NCBI RefSeq assembly: GCF_949628215.1
Contig: NW_027441229.1
Location: 7,501-71,500, forward strand
Direction of reading: 5' to 3'
Length of the DNA stretch: 64,000 nt
Source of the DNA: Phalacrocorax aristotelis
Taxonomy: Eukaryota > Chordata > Aves > Suliformes > Phalacrocoracidae
This document shows positions 51,005 to 61,624 of this stretch, in pieces; position 1 is the stretch's first letter; each line of letters opens with the position of its first letter. The notes beneath the pieces were generated by a model, which saw only the letters and a program-made list of their open reading frames with translations, had not been told where the DNA came from and did no database searches. The position numbers and the translations under genes are program-made.

Positions 51005-51937
51005 CCTGGCAGCAGCTCCCACTCCGCATATGCGGCCCCATAGGGGAAAATCCCCATTTGGGGGAATCAGGCCCACACTGGGATAGGAAAAGGAGAAGGC
51101 GAGAGGGGCAGCATTTGAAAGCACATTTGTATCTTCAGTTGATGGGGGGAGTTGAGGGGCGTTGTCCAATTTATAAATCCTATGTATAAATAGGGTTTCT
51201 TTGCATTTTAAAAACCTTATATAGCATAGACATTTACACTTATGTGTGTACTTACACATCCATATGCTTATGGAATACATATATTTTACACATATCTATT
51301 TAGACTATTTACACTTACACAGAATAGCTATTTCCACATACCTGTTTAGACTTACATATCAATACATACATAGAACACCTATTTAGACTAGCTATCTGCT
51401 TACTTATACTTTTCTGACACTTGAATCTTTTTCAACTTCTCTATTTAGACATCTACTTAGACTATGTAATACACAGTAAGTGTAGATGCTCGCTCTAGTC
51501 AGACTTCCTTCTATTTTGAATTCCTTCATAAATCCTTTTTCTTCATTTTAAACGCCTTTATTTTTTATTTTAAATATATGTAGACAGGCGAATTACTTTT
51601 GTATTTTAAAATCCCGTATCTCAATGTAGAATTCTTTCTATCCTAAAATCCCTTTATACATCTATAAAGTAATAATACTTTTCAATATATATAAAATAAG
51701 AGGTTTTCTCTAATTCAGTGCCTCACACCCACGTTTGCTTCTTAAAATATTTTTCTTAATAGCCCCCTGAATTTTCTGGCATTTTTGGGCTGCAACCCCC
51801 CTTTTTGAGGGGGGGGAACCCCTAGATGACCCACACACACTGACCTGCTCCTCTGATGCATTATCAGCTCCCCCATTGACACTGGGGTGCCCTGCATGAC
51901 ATCATCACCCGCCCAGGACTCCCCCTATTTTATTATA

Positions 51938-51993
51938 GTAAGGTTGGACTAGGTGATCCCTGAGGTCCCTTCCAACCTAAGAATCTGTGATTC
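51938..51993 (+). mobile_element. CR1 3' stub
   Basis: AAGGTTGGACTAGGTGATCC, then GTCCCTTCCAACCTAAGAAT and CTGTGATTC: the complete CR1 3' terminus with its ATTCTGTGATTC-type tail. It is private to copy B. Confidence 0.85.
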
Positions 51994-52396
51994 AACCCCA
52001 AGAAGGGCACTAAACAAGGGAATCTGCTCCAACCTGCAGCTCATTAATAGTGTCATTTACAAAGGTACACACACCCACCCCACCCACCCCCCCAAAAAAG
52101 GGGAGCTCTGCTAATATCTAAAAGGTGGGGCAGCCCCCCCAGCCCCTGTCTGCAGGCTGGCAGCCACCCCACAGCGGAGCGGGAGCGTGCCAGAGGACAG
52201 TGTCACATCTCTCTCAGGCTCTGCTCGGCCATGCTCCCACTCTGTTACCGCTCTGGGACGGGCTCCCTGGGGCAACAAACAGCCCCGGTCCCTGGGGGCC
52301 CCGACTCTCCCCTCCAGGCAGCCCTTGCGGCCGCACCTGCGGGGCACCTGCTGGAGACAGAGCCGGGAGCCTCCAGGCAGAGGGATGGCCGCTTAC

Positions 52397-52475
52397 CTTC
52401 ACCACGCTTAACGACCAGCAGGCAAACCCGGGCCGGGGGGCATCTCTTGAGCATCACGAGACACTTAGAAGACAT
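52397..52475 (-). CDS. Possible internal coding exon, gene unknown
   Basis: On the minus strand a pyrimidine-rich acceptor (TTTCTGTTTTTCAG, ending at 52476) is followed by 79 nt and a consensus donor GAAG|GTAAGC (52391-52396). Only one of the three frames is open; it begins MSSKCLVMLKRC and ends VVKRGE. Having both splice sites and a single open frame is suggestive, but the protein is not recognised. The homologous place in copy A has lost the acceptor AG. It could be an exon of a gene whose other exons lie among the old duplicated sequence, or a chance arrangement. Confidence 0.3.
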
Positions 52476-52915
52476 CTGAAAAACAGAAATCCCAAACTAT
52501 ATTTCAGCACGTTAATAAAATAGCACAGAAGAAAATGGAGGAGCTCAGTCAGCCTAAGGGATAGGAAGGAAATTGAGCCGCAGCAAGATCCTAGGCAAAC
52601 AGGTCATCTCAAAACACAACACATCCTTTAAAAGCTAGAGTGATTGGAACACTTGAAAACAGTATTAAGACTAACCGATACCATTTTGAACAGATTCTTC
52701 GTGTAACACTGAACGCTCTGGCTGGTGCTGGAAAACGTCTCATCCCTTCCTTACGGCACCGCTGCGGGGAGATAACCCCGTGAGGCTGCGGGGCAAAGTT
52801 GTACCGGAACCTCCGCTTACAGATCCACCGCAGCAGCTACAGCCCTCGCCCTGCCGCCGCACGTCTTGCTGCCTGGCTCCACGAAGCCTGAAGTGAAGCG
52901 TCAAACTTGAAAGAG

Positions 52916-53889
52916 TAACGTAAAAAATTAAGAATAAGTCTCAGTAATTCACTTTGTGCTGAGAAGGCGGGCGCGTGTTTACGCACATCCAATATGAGCG
53001 TCTAGGCTCTAAAAGCTTTCCATTTTCCTTCTGCGTTCATTTAACTCGCACAGCCGTTCACGCCCACCATAAGATTATCTATCTCCAAAATACACAGCAG
53101 CAACGTGACTGGGGGGTTTTGGCGTGTTACGGAGTCGGGAGGGACGTCCGCCCAGCTGCCCCGCCCAAGAGATGCTGCTGAACTGCCAGGGAAACGCGCG
53201 TCGAAAGCGAGACTGAAATAAAATACTTAAGAGCGCTCCCTCAAAATACCGGCAGGAAACCCCCCCGCCCCCCAACATTCAGTCGCCCCTCATTAAATAT
53301 TCACAACAAATACCTACCTGCTTAAGTACACCTAACAAATCGTACCCTACATCTGCTTGGCAGTTACAGCTGAAACAGCGCAAGTCACGTCGTAAATCAG
53401 ACACTGTTAGCTTTTTTTAAACTTTCATTTATGACAGAAGAATCGGTGCGTGAAGAGATCCCCGATACCGTTTTACTTTTTTGGGGGAAAAAAAATACCA
53501 CAACAAAAAAAACACGCAAATCAAATCCCCAGTGTTGCAATACACGGGGCTACCAAGAAGGACCGGCAGACCTGCTAATGCGTTCGGCTGTACCGAAGCA
53601 TACAGAGGAACCGTATTTTTATGGTATCTCGACTGTTACAACTGGGAACCCAAGCACTACCAATGCCATCAACATCTGGAGTATGTGCTGTGCTTGGATC
53701 TCCGCAAGGACCATTGATTTTTTTATCTTAAAAAAAAAAAGCAATACTTTGCAAGTCTTGTGCTGATGAGTTCTACTGACAAAGACATTGTCTCTGAGAT
53801 GCACTCTGATGGCAAGTTCATAGAATGCAACCTCACTGAATAAGAAATATCTCAATTTTATAAAATCTCTTCCTAACAAAAGTCACACT
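52916..53889. other. Non-coding stretch, no feature recognised
   Basis: Mixed sequence with moderate CpG density near 53100-53280 and AT-rich remainder. No gene or known repeat is recognised. Confidence 0.4.
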
Positions 53890-55627
53890 GCGGGGCTTTC
53901 AGATGGGCCAGATTATGAATCCTTTCACAACAAGAAACACACCAGCTAACCAGGATATTCTCGCAGTGGCCAGGTGCCTCTTCATCACGTGGAAAAAAAA
54001 ATAATAAAAAAAAAAAACAAAAAAAAAACCAAAAAACACCAGGGCCAGCAATAAGTATCACACAGGTCAACACAGATCTCTACCAGAGCACCCCCCTCAT
54101 CAAAACGAACATGCCCATCGGCTCACCTGCTCTGCACAGATTCCAGCATCACACCCCGCTTCCGTCATCGCTTGTGGCACCAAATGTATGAACACACAGT
54201 AAACTACCGTTACGCTCGTGAGAAATCACCGCCCCGTGACTTCCTCATTACTACCCAGCTCACTTCTAATGCTCATACGCCATTCCAAAGACGGCCCACG
54301 TGTTACCTACAAAACTGAAGAGCTCGACGACGGACCACAGCATTCTCTGGTCTTAGATGCTGGCCACTGCCCCACCTTCTCAGACCTCTCATAGGCATGC
54401 GGCAGCACCGCTCCGAGCCTGCCAGCGGCACCTGCAAAAAGCCAAGCGAAAAGGCACCTCCTGAGATGCTGCCCGATGCCACAGCCTGCCCGCACCAATC
54501 CCCGTCTTGCACCCCTTTCCCTCGACAGCCTCCCACCCAGCCTACGTCACTTCCAGGTGCCGTGTTCAGCTCGCCCGCCGTCCGTAACACCCGAACAACG
54601 CGCGTTGCTTATAACTTCCCCAGCAACACAACACCTCAGAAGAGCTGCTACTTCAGCCCACCAATCACCACTCGCCTTGCTCGACTTGCCTCCTTTGCTC
54701 ATTGCTACGCTACTTCAAACCCGAAACAAAAGACAAACGCAAGGAGCAACGGAGTCATAGAGCCATCGGTCACATCTTCCCTCTATATACACCACGCACC
54801 AACTCACCCGCTTACATCGGTCCCCTCAGTTCCCCTCCGTCGCCCTGCACGACTCGTCCCTCGGCATCTCCAAAACCAATACCAAACAAGTCGCCTGGTT
54901 GCACAGCAGTACCTTAACGGTTCCTGAAGACCGACTATAACCTGCCATTAAAAACAAACATATGACATCAAACATGAAGCCCTACGCACGTACAAGCTTG
55001 AACACCCTGCAGAGGTAATCTGCTCAGCTGAACTCTAGCTGCCTCTCCCAGATAGCTACGGTCACGGCCTCCGAGCCCACAAAACGGTCCTCGCCCGCTG
55101 AGGAGGGCCACTCAATCTGAGATGACGGTACGACCGTTTCCCCCAACAGCCTTGGCACAGCAACAGATGAACCCTAACCTCTCATCGCTGTGCCACCTAC
55201 CCGACTCTACACGGCCAACAAGGCGGTCCGAGACAAACTCAAACGCACACACCAATGCTATGAGAAACACTACAAACTGCGCGCCTCCGAGACGAGAGAA
55301 CGCTCTCGGCAAACACAGAGACAACTGGACGGAAGAGCTCGTCCAGCAACAAGACCTGCAGAACCCTGACAGGGATGCAAGGAGGCCCTAACGCGATCCA
55401 AAAAGATTAGAAGAGCGTCAGGGCCCGTGACAAGAAGTTCCTCTCAAAACTGAGAGGGAGGAGGCACAAGAAGCCCAGCTACAAGACCTAAGAATGTAAG
55501 GATGCAGGAAAGAAATCACGCTCCCTGAAAACAGACAGCGACAGAGCAGAGCTGTTCACGCATCTGGGAACGACGCCGCAGACCACAACTGCCCAGAAAC
55601 TCCTCAAACATCAGAGCGATCCACGCT
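53890..55627 (+). repeat. Ancient macrosatellite unit, left part, split by provirus
   Basis: It aligns by eye to the 2.15-kb unit in order: GGGCTTTCAGATGGGCCAG, GTGGCCAGGTGCCTCTTCAT, GCACCTGCAAAAAGCCAAGC, CACATCTTCCCTCTATATAC, CCAAACAAGTCGCCTGG, then ACAACTGGACGGAAGAGC and CATCAGAGCGATCCACG. It ends exactly at the provirus. An A-rich run occupies 53988-54043. CpG loss and indels mark it as much older than the array copies. Confidence 0.8.
55623..55627 (+). repeat. Target-site duplication, left
   Basis: ACGCT directly before the left LTR, repeated at 62148-62152 after the right LTR. Five bases is the usual duplication length for ERV-L elements. Confidence 0.92.
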
Positions 55628-56125
55628 TGTCGTGGTTTAGCGGCAGCTCAGCCCCACACAGTCGCTCGCTCACTCCCCCACCGGTAGATGGGGGAGAGAA
55701 TCAGAAGGGTAACGCTCGTGGGTTGGGATAAGAACAGTTTAATAATGAAAATTAAAAGAAACAACAGTAGAAATGCAATGTAAAGGAGAACAACGAGAGG
55801 CGCAAAGCCCCGGGGGAGGGGGGAAGGGAGGGGAGAGGGGGAACGAACCACCGGAACAAACCGCACGCGCCGCAGCCGCTCGCCGCCCGCCGACCCGACG
55901 CCGCGCCGCCCCCGCGCTGCCACTGCCCCCCCTCAATATACTGGTCATGGTGTCACATGGTATGGAATGAACCTGCCATTGGCCAGTCGGGGTCAGCCGC
56001 CCCCACCATGGCCCTGCCCCTCCCAGCCCCCCCTGCCACGCCACGCGGCAGAGCGCGGGAAGCTGGAAAGGTAGCTGACCCCCACAGTGAGGAGAATTAA
56101 CCCCTTCTCAGCCAAAACCAGCACA
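55628..56125 (-). mobile_element. Provirus 3' LTR
   Basis: 498 bp, begins TGTGCTGG and ends CACGACA on the minus strand, so the TG...CA ends are intact. It contains a GTATATTG TATA-like element, a long GC-rich, G/C-run-rich middle, and an ATTAAA that could serve as poly(A) signal near 55740. It differs from the 5' LTR at two positions. Confidence 0.95.
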
Positions 56126-56142
56126 TTCTCCACCCCTTATTC
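56126..56142 (-). other. Polypurine tract
   Basis: AATAAGGGGTGGAGAA on the minus strand directly abuts the TG of the 3' LTR, the expected place for plus-strand DNA priming. One T interrupts it. Confidence 0.8.
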
Positions 56143-56529
56143 CATACCACTTACACCATGCCCAGGTCCCATATGATGCAATACAACCGTACCAACCACC
56201 ACCCCTCCCCTTCCCATCCTTTAACATAATACACAGACATCATTCCCTTAGTTCATGGATCTTCCCTGTAAAATGTCCATTAAAATGTCCATTGAGTTCA
56301 CGCAGTCCATGACTCTGGGCTCCATCTGTTGTATCAGTCTTTCCGGGTGGGAGAGATGGTGTGTGGCGTTGGGTTACTGCATACCGAGTCAGTCATCGTT
56401 CCATCACTGCTGCACGGCTTGTTTCATAGTTGATCTTCCATGGGTTGGGAGGCTCGTACTCTGATATCATTGATACAACACAGAGGTGACACACAATATT
56501 ATATAGCAGTTCACATTGTGCCATTCAGT
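56143..56529 (-). other. Provirus 3' untranslated region, no env
   Basis: About 390 bp between the pol stop and the polypurine tract. No reading frame with envelope features (signal peptide, fusion peptide, transmembrane anchor) fits here. Confidence 0.75.
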
Positions 56530-59500
56530 TCATTGACTGTTTTCACCCAAAATCAAATCCCCTTGAGGCACACATCGGATTTCTCCATCCTCCCGCATCA
56601 CCCACCAAGTGCACCCAGGTCCTCGAGCAAAAACAATCCCACGAATGGGTTTGCCTTTGCCAGAGGCAGGAAGAACCCAGACTGTTTTGCCCAGCATACT
56701 TTTTGTGTGCACTACAGGGACTCTATCCCCTTCCACAGTATGTAGGATTTCTGACTGGGCAGGGCCAGCTCGGTTGGCAGATCCCCTCGTGTTGACTAAC
56801 CACGTGGCTTTTGCTAAATGTGTATCCCAGTGCTTGAATGTCCCACCCCCCATTGCTCTCAGTGTGGTTTTTAACAGTCCATTGTACCTTTCAATTTTCC
56901 CAGAGGCTGGTGCGTGATAGGGGATGTGATACACCCACTCAATGCCGTGCTCTTTGGCCCAGGTGTCTATGAGGCTATTTCGGAAATGAGTCCCATTGTC
57001 TGACTCAATCCTCTCTGGGGTGCCATGTCGCCACAGGACTTGTTTCTCAAGACCCAGGATAGTGTTCCGGGCAGTGGCGTGGGGGACAGGATATGTTTCC
57101 AGCCAGCCAGTCGTTGTTTCTACCATTGTAAGCACATGGCGCTTGCCTTGGCGGGTCTGTGGGAGTGTGATATAGTCAATTTGCCAGGCCTCCCCATATT
57201 TATATTTCAGCCATCGTCCCCCATACCACAGAGGCTTTACCCGCTTTGCTTGCTTGATTGCAGCGCATGTGTCACATTCGTGGATAACCTGTGCAATAAT
57301 ATCCATGGTCAAGTCCACCCCTCGATCACGAGCCCACCTGTATGTTGCATCTCTCCCTTGATGGCCTGAGGTGTCATGGGCCCACCGAGCTAGAAATAGT
57401 TCACCCTTATGCTGCCAGTCCAGATCCACCTCAGCCACTTCAATCTTGGCAGCCTGATCTACCTGCTGGTTGTTTCGATGTTCTTCAGTGGCCCGACTCT
57501 TGGGGACGTGAGCATCCACATGCCGTACCTTTACAACCAGTTTCTCTACCCGGGCAGCAATATCTTGCCACAATGTGGCAGCCCAGATGGGTTTGCCTCT
57601 GCGCTGCCAGTTGCTTTGCTTCCATTGCTGCAGCCAGCCCCACAAGGCATTTGCCACCATCCAGGAGTCAGTATAGAGATAGAGCACTGGCCACTTTTCC
57701 CGTTCAGCGATGTCTAAGGCCAGCTGGATGGCCTTTACCTCTGCAAACTGGCTCGATTCACCTTCTCCTTCAGCAGTTTCTGCTACTTGTCGTGTAGGAC
57801 TCCATACAGCAGCCTTCCATCTCCGGTGCTTTCCCACAAGGCGACAGGACCCATCAGTGAACAGGGCATATTGCTTCTCATCTTCTGGCAGTTTGTTATA
57901 CAGTGGGGCTTCTTCAGCACGTGTCACCTCCTCCTCTGGTGATAATCCAAAATCTTTGCCTTCTGGCCAGTCCATAATCACTTCCAAGATTCCTGGGCGA
58001 CTGGGGTTTCCTACTCGAGCCCGCTGGGTGATCAGTGCAACCCATTTACTCCACGTAGCATCAGTTGCATGGTGTGTAGAGGGGATGTTTCCTTTGAACA
58101 TCCAGCCCAGCACTGGCAGTCGGGGTGCCAGGAGCAACTGTGCTTCAGTACCAACCACTTCTGAAGCAGCTCGAACCCCTTCATATGCTGCCAATATCTC
58201 TTTTTCAGTTGGAGTATAGCGGGCTTCAGACCCTCTGTATCCCCGACTCCAAAACCCTAGGGGTCGACCCCGGGTCTCCCCAGGTGCTTTCTGCCAGAGA
58301 CTCCAGGTAGGGCCATTCTCCCCGGCTGCAGTGTAGAGCACATTTTTTACATCTTGTCCTGCCCGGACTGGCCCAAGAGCTACTGCATGGACTATTTCTC
58401 GTTTAATCTGTTCAAAGGCTTGTCGTTGCTCAGGGCCCCATTTGAAATCATTCTTTTTCCGGGTCACTTGATAGAGAGGGCTCACGATCAGACTGTAATT
58501 TGGAATATGCATTCTCCAAAAACCCACAACGCCCAAGAAAGCTTGTGTTTCCTTTTTGCTAGTTGGTGGAGACATGGCTGCTATTTTGTTGATCACATCC
58601 ATTGGAATCTGACGACGACCGTCTTGCCATTTAATTCCTAAGAACTGGATTTCTCGTGCAGGTCCCTTCACCTTACTTTGTTTTATGGCAAAACCAGCTT
58701 TCAGAAGGATTTGGACTATTTTCTCACCTTTCTCAAAAACTTCTTCTGCTGTGCTGCCCCACACAATGATGTCATCAATGTATTGAAGGTGTTCTGGAGC
58801 TTCTCCCTGTTCCAGTACAGTCTGAATCAGTCCATGGCAAATGGTAGGACTGTGTTTCCACCCCTGGGGCAGTCGATTCCAGGTGTACTGGACGCCCCTC
58901 CATGTGAAAGCAAACTGTGGCCTGCACTCTGCTGCCAGAGGGATTGAGAAGAATGCATTAGCAATATCAATTGTGGCATACCACTTGGCCGCCTTTGACT
59001 CCAGTTCGTATTGAAGTTCTAGCATGTCTGGCACAGCAGCACTCAACGGTGGAGTGACTTCATTCAGGCCACGATAGTCTACTGTTAGTCTCCACTCTCC
59101 ATTAGACTTCCGGACTGGCCATATGGGACTGTTAAAGGGTGAGTGGGTCTTACTGATGACTCCTTGGCTCCTCAGTTGGTGAATGAGTTTATGGATGGGG
59201 ATCAGAGAGTCTCTGTTGGTGCGATATTGCCGCCGGTGCACTGTTGTGGTGGCGATTGGCACCTGTTGTTCTTTGACCTTCAGCAACCCCACCACAGAAG
59301 GGTCCTTTGAGAGACCGGGCAAGGTAGACAGCTGTTCAGTTTCCTCCGTCTCCAAGGCAGCTACACCAAAAGCCCACTTGTAACCTTTTGGGTCCTTGAA
59401 ATACCCTCTCCTGAGGTAGTCTATACCAAGGATGCACGGAGCCTCTGGGCCAGTCACAATGGGGTGCTTCTGCCACTCATTGCCAGTTAGGCTCACTTCG

Positions 59501-59715
59501 GCCTCCAATACAGTTAGCTCTTGAGATCCCCCTGTCACTCCAGCAATGCTGATGGGTTCTGCCCCTATATAGTTTGATGGCATTAAGGTGCACTGTGCGC
59601 CGGTGTCCACTAAAGCTTTATACTCCTGTGGGTCGGACGTGCCAGGCCATCGGATCCACACAGTCCAGTAAGCCCGGTTATCCCTTTCCTCCACCCGGCT
59701 GGAGGCAGGGCCCCT
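56530..59715 (-). CDS. pol: Provirus Pro-Pol: protease, RT, RNase H, integrase
   Basis: This frame continues from gag after one TAG and has no ATG near its start, so it is probably made by stop-codon readthrough as a Gag-Pol fusion. Numbering from the codon at 59694 (1054 residues): aspartic protease with LVDTGAQ (D30); reverse transcriptase with VDYRGLNE, TIDIANAFFS (D243) and YIDD (305-308); RNase H with D614, E652, D676 and D746; integrase with zinc-binding H773, H778, C807, C810 and catalytic D840, D899, E935 (a D,D-35-E spacing); and a C-terminal domain ending in GDLILGENSQ. All key catalytic residues are present and no stop or frameshift is seen. It would act in cytoplasmic particles (reverse transcription) and the nucleus (integration). 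Length fits Pro-Pol without the dUTPase found in mammalian ERV-L. Confidence 0.95.
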   Translation of the reverse strand, partial: RGPASSRVEERDNRAYWTVWIRWPGTSDPQEYKALVDTGAQCTLMPSNYIGAEPISIAGVTGGSQELTVLEAEVSLTGNEWQKHPIVTGPEAPCILGIDYLRRGYFKDPKGYKWAFGVAALETEETEQLSTLPGLSKDPSVVGLLKVKEQQVPIATTTVHRRQYRTNRDSLIPIHKLIHQLRSQGVISKTHSPFNSPIWPVRKSNGEWRLTVDYRGLNEVTPPLSAAVPDMLELQYELESKAAKWYATIDIANAFFSIPLAAECRPQFAFTWRGVQYTWNRLPQGWKHSPTICHGLIQTVLEQGEAPEHLQYIDDIIVWGSTAEEVFEKGEKIVQILLKAGFAIKQSKVKGPAREIQFLGIKWQDGRRQIPMDVINKIAAMSPPTSKKETQAFLGVVGFWRMHIPNYSLIVSPLYQVTRKKNDFKWGPEQRQAFEQIKREIVHAVALGPVRAGQDVKNVLYTAAGENGPTWSLWQKAPGETRGRPLGFWSRGYRGSEARYTPTEKEILAAYEGVRAASEVVGTEAQLLLAPRLPVLGWMFKGNIPSTHHATDATWSKWVALITQRARVGNPSRPGILEVIMDWPEGKDFGLSPEEEVTRAEEAPLYNKLPEDEKQYALFTDGSCRLVGKHRRWKAAVWSPTRQVAETAEGEGESSQFAEVKAIQLALDIAEREKWPVLYLYTDSWMVANALWGWLQQWKQSNWQRRGKPIWAATLWQDIAARVEKLVVKVRHVDAHVPKSRATEEHRNNQQVDQAAKIEVAEVDLDWQHKGELFLARWAHDTSGHQGRDATYRWARDRGVDLTMDIIAQVIHECDTCAAIKQAKRVKPLWYGGRWLKYKYGEAWQIDYITLPQTRQGKRHVLTMVETTTGWLETYPVPHATARNTILGLEKQVLWRHGTPERIESDNGTHFRNSLIDTWAKEHGIEWVYHIPYHAPASGKIERYNGLLKTTLRAMGGGTFKHWDTHLAKATWLVNTRGSANRAGPAQSEILHTVEGDRVPVVHTKSMLGKTVWVLPASGKGKPIRGIVFARGPGCTWWVMREDGEIRCVPQGDLILGENSQ

Positions 59716-59718
59716 CTA
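59716..59718 (-). promoter_or_regulatory. In-frame amber codon between gag and pol
   Basis: GAC-TAG-AGG-GGC: gag ends at TAG and the pol frame continues in the same frame with no shift. Gammaretroviruses join Gag and Pol by reading through such a UAG. A point mutation of a once continuous frame cannot be excluded from one copy. Confidence 0.7.
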
Positions 59719-61584
59719 GTCCTGATCATGGCAGTCACAACTCACTTCCTGTAAATGTGAATCAGGAGTCCCTCTATTACACTTAGAAATAAAATCTGCG
59801 CTTCTACTCCTCTGTCTGGGGACTTGCTCGCTGGAAACTGGAGCAGCAGCTTTCCTGGAAGAGCCTCCCTGAGTGACTGTTCTTCCTTGCAGTTCATGTA
59901 CTCGTGCCTGTAGGGTCGAAGTAGGCTTGCCATCCCACCTCATCATGTCCTCTCCGTGGTCACGCAGGTAGAACCATAGGGTGGCCCGTGGTGTGTATCC
60001 CCTTCTTTGAGCCAAAGGACGCTTATTCCTAACAGCTGAGACACTGCTCTGTCGAGGTGGGGAGTAGGACAGATCTTCTTTGAGTTGCTGGACCTCTTGG
60101 GATAGTTTCTCCACAGCAGAGACAAGCGAGGAAGAGATATTTGTGTCATAATCCCGGAGTCTATCTATCACCTCTGCCACCGTTGGTGTCTCGTCATATT
60201 TCCAGGACATCACTGCCAATGAGTTTGCATGCGAAGATGGTGCGCTCCGTACAAACTTCCGCCACATGGGTCGTGTGCACTCGGCTTCATCTGGATCTTT
60301 GGATGACCGTTGATCATCCAGGTCACCATAAATCACCTCAAACACAGCTAATTCCCTGAGATACTGGATGCCTTTCTCCATAGTTGTCCATTTTCCTGGG
60401 CGATATGTAACATCTTCTTTAAAGGGATACCTTTCCTTCACTCCAGACAGGAGTCGCCTCCAGAGGCTGAGGGCTTGTGGTTTTTTTCCAATTGCTTTGT
60501 CAACGCCCCCTTCCCCAGAAAGGGATCCCAATTGTTTGGCTTCTTTTCCCTCTAGTTCCAGGCTACTGGCCCCATTATCCCAGCATCGGAGCAGCCAGGT
60601 GACAATGTGCTCACCTGAACGACGGCTATAATCTTTTCGCATATCTCGCAACTCGCTTAAGGACAGGGATCGGGTGGTCTCTATTTCATTTATTACTTCT
60701 CCCTCCTCTCCCCGCGATGGCCCTGGTTCTTCATCATCCCGTTCTAAACGAGTTGATGTCCGCTTCCAATATTTCGTCTTATGTATGGGGGCAACTGATA
60801 CTGGTACGGGTTTATTTTCTGAGCTAGCTCCGGTACTTGTTGTGGGGGTTTGAGTGGCTGCAGTGCCTGTTGTCAGGGCTGGATTGTCTACAGTGCCAGT
60901 CACTTTGCATTTCAATCCAGAGACATTCTCTTCCCCCTGGGGGCACTGAATACTGTTGAGCAGGGCTCGGTATGCATGGGCCAGACCCCAGCACGTTGCA
61001 GTTATCTGTGTCTCTCTGGAGTTCCCAGCGTAACAACATACTTTCTCCAAATATTCTACTAGTTTTTTAGGATTCTGCACTTGCTCGGGGGTGAAACTCC
61101 AAAACACTGGGGGTGCCCACTGCCCTAGGTATTTGCCCATGCTATCCCACATGCCCTGCCACTCGTAACTATCAAGCCTCGGGGCAGATTTCTGGGTGAT
61201 ATTCTTAAGTTGCTTAGTCAAAACCAAAACAACATGCCCAAAAACTAACAATGACTGCACCTTAACCACCCAAGGATGTTCAAGATACAAAAACGTTGTT
61301 GTAACAAAGGCACAGACATCATAGAACAAAGTTGCAAAGGTATTATTCTGTATTTCCTCCATATAAAATCTCTCAGAGGAGGAGGTATAATTGCTAATTG
61401 CCTCAACAAGGTGGTATCCGAAGTACAGTAACGGTTTCAGCAAAAACCCCAAATACCAGATAAAGCTGAAAACGAGTGTTTGTATAACAAATCTCGTAGG
61501 CAAAACATTACTAATCACAGCAGAACACAGCAGACTCAAACAACCAACACCGATTTTTAACACCAACTGCAAAAAGGACAACAT
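59716..61584 (-). CDS. gag: Provirus Gag with hydrophobic N terminus
   Basis: The 622 aa run from the first ATG after the primer-binding site (61584), beginning MLSFLQLVLK; the frame is open further upstream into the LTR but without an ATG. Residues about 1-28, 32-60, 83-101 and 105-122 are four hydrophobic stretches long enough to span a membrane, with N-glycosylation sequons at N65 and N80 between the second and third. After a Thr/Ser-rich linker (about 235-265) comes the capsid-like region, with ELRDMRKDYSRRSGEHIV and WLLRCWDNGA (311-339), which I recognise as ERV-L Gag. A coiled-coil-like stretch (486-505) and a basic tail follow. No CCHC zinc knuckle is present, only a loose C/H cluster at 602-619. 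Gag would form the particle core; a membrane-spanning matrix region is unusual. Confidence 0.92.
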   Translation of the reverse strand: MLSFLQLVLKIGVGCLSLLCSAVISNVLPTRFVIQTLVFSFIWYLGFLLKPLLYFGYHLVEAISNYTSSSERFYMEEIQNNTFATLFYDVCAFVTTTFLYLEHPWVVKVQSLLVFGHVVLVLTKQLKNITQKSAPRLDSYEWQGMWDSMGKYLGQWAPPVFWSFTPEQVQNPKKLVEYLEKVCCYAGNSRETQITATCWGLAHAYRALLNSIQCPQGEENVSGLKCKVTGTVDNPALTTGTAATQTPTTSTGASSENKPVPVSVAPIHKTKYWKRTSTRLERDDEEPGPSRGEEGEVINEIETTRSLSLSELRDMRKDYSRRSGEHIVTWLLRCWDNGASSLELEGKEAKQLGSLSGEGGVDKAIGKKPQALSLWRRLLSGVKERYPFKEDVTYRPGKWTTMEKGIQYLRELAVFEVIYGDLDDQRSSKDPDEAECTRPMWRKFVRSAPSSHANSLAVMSWKYDETPTVAEVIDRLRDYDTNISSSLVSAVEKLSQEVQQLKEDLSYSPPRQSSVSAVRNKRPLAQRRGYTPRATLWFYLRDHGEDMMRWDGKPTSTLQARVHELQGRTVTQGGSSRKAAAPVSSEQVPRQRSRSADFISKCNRGTPDSHLQEVSCDCHDQD

Positions 61585-61624
61585 GGTGCTGTGACCAGCA
61601 GCTGTTGTTATCTCCAACCCTCGA

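Larger units (their letters stand above)
51005..52915 (-). repeat. Segmental duplication, copy B
   Basis: Partner of 47275-49345. Its right part (52740-52915) is more CpG-rich than copy A and may represent an upstream exon region of a minus-strand gene: GCGGTGGATCT|GTAAGCGGAG around 52815 is a consensus donor that copy A also keeps. Confidence 0.75.

Noticed and set aside
53431..53766. A 111-codon plus-strand frame
   Set aside because: Lys/Asn/Thr-rich with no recognised domain; crosses A-rich runs and has no splice or promoter support.
55648..56044. Open frames inside the LTRs
   Set aside because: They lie in GC-rich U3/R sequence, occur identically in both LTRs and match no protein; they are compositional.
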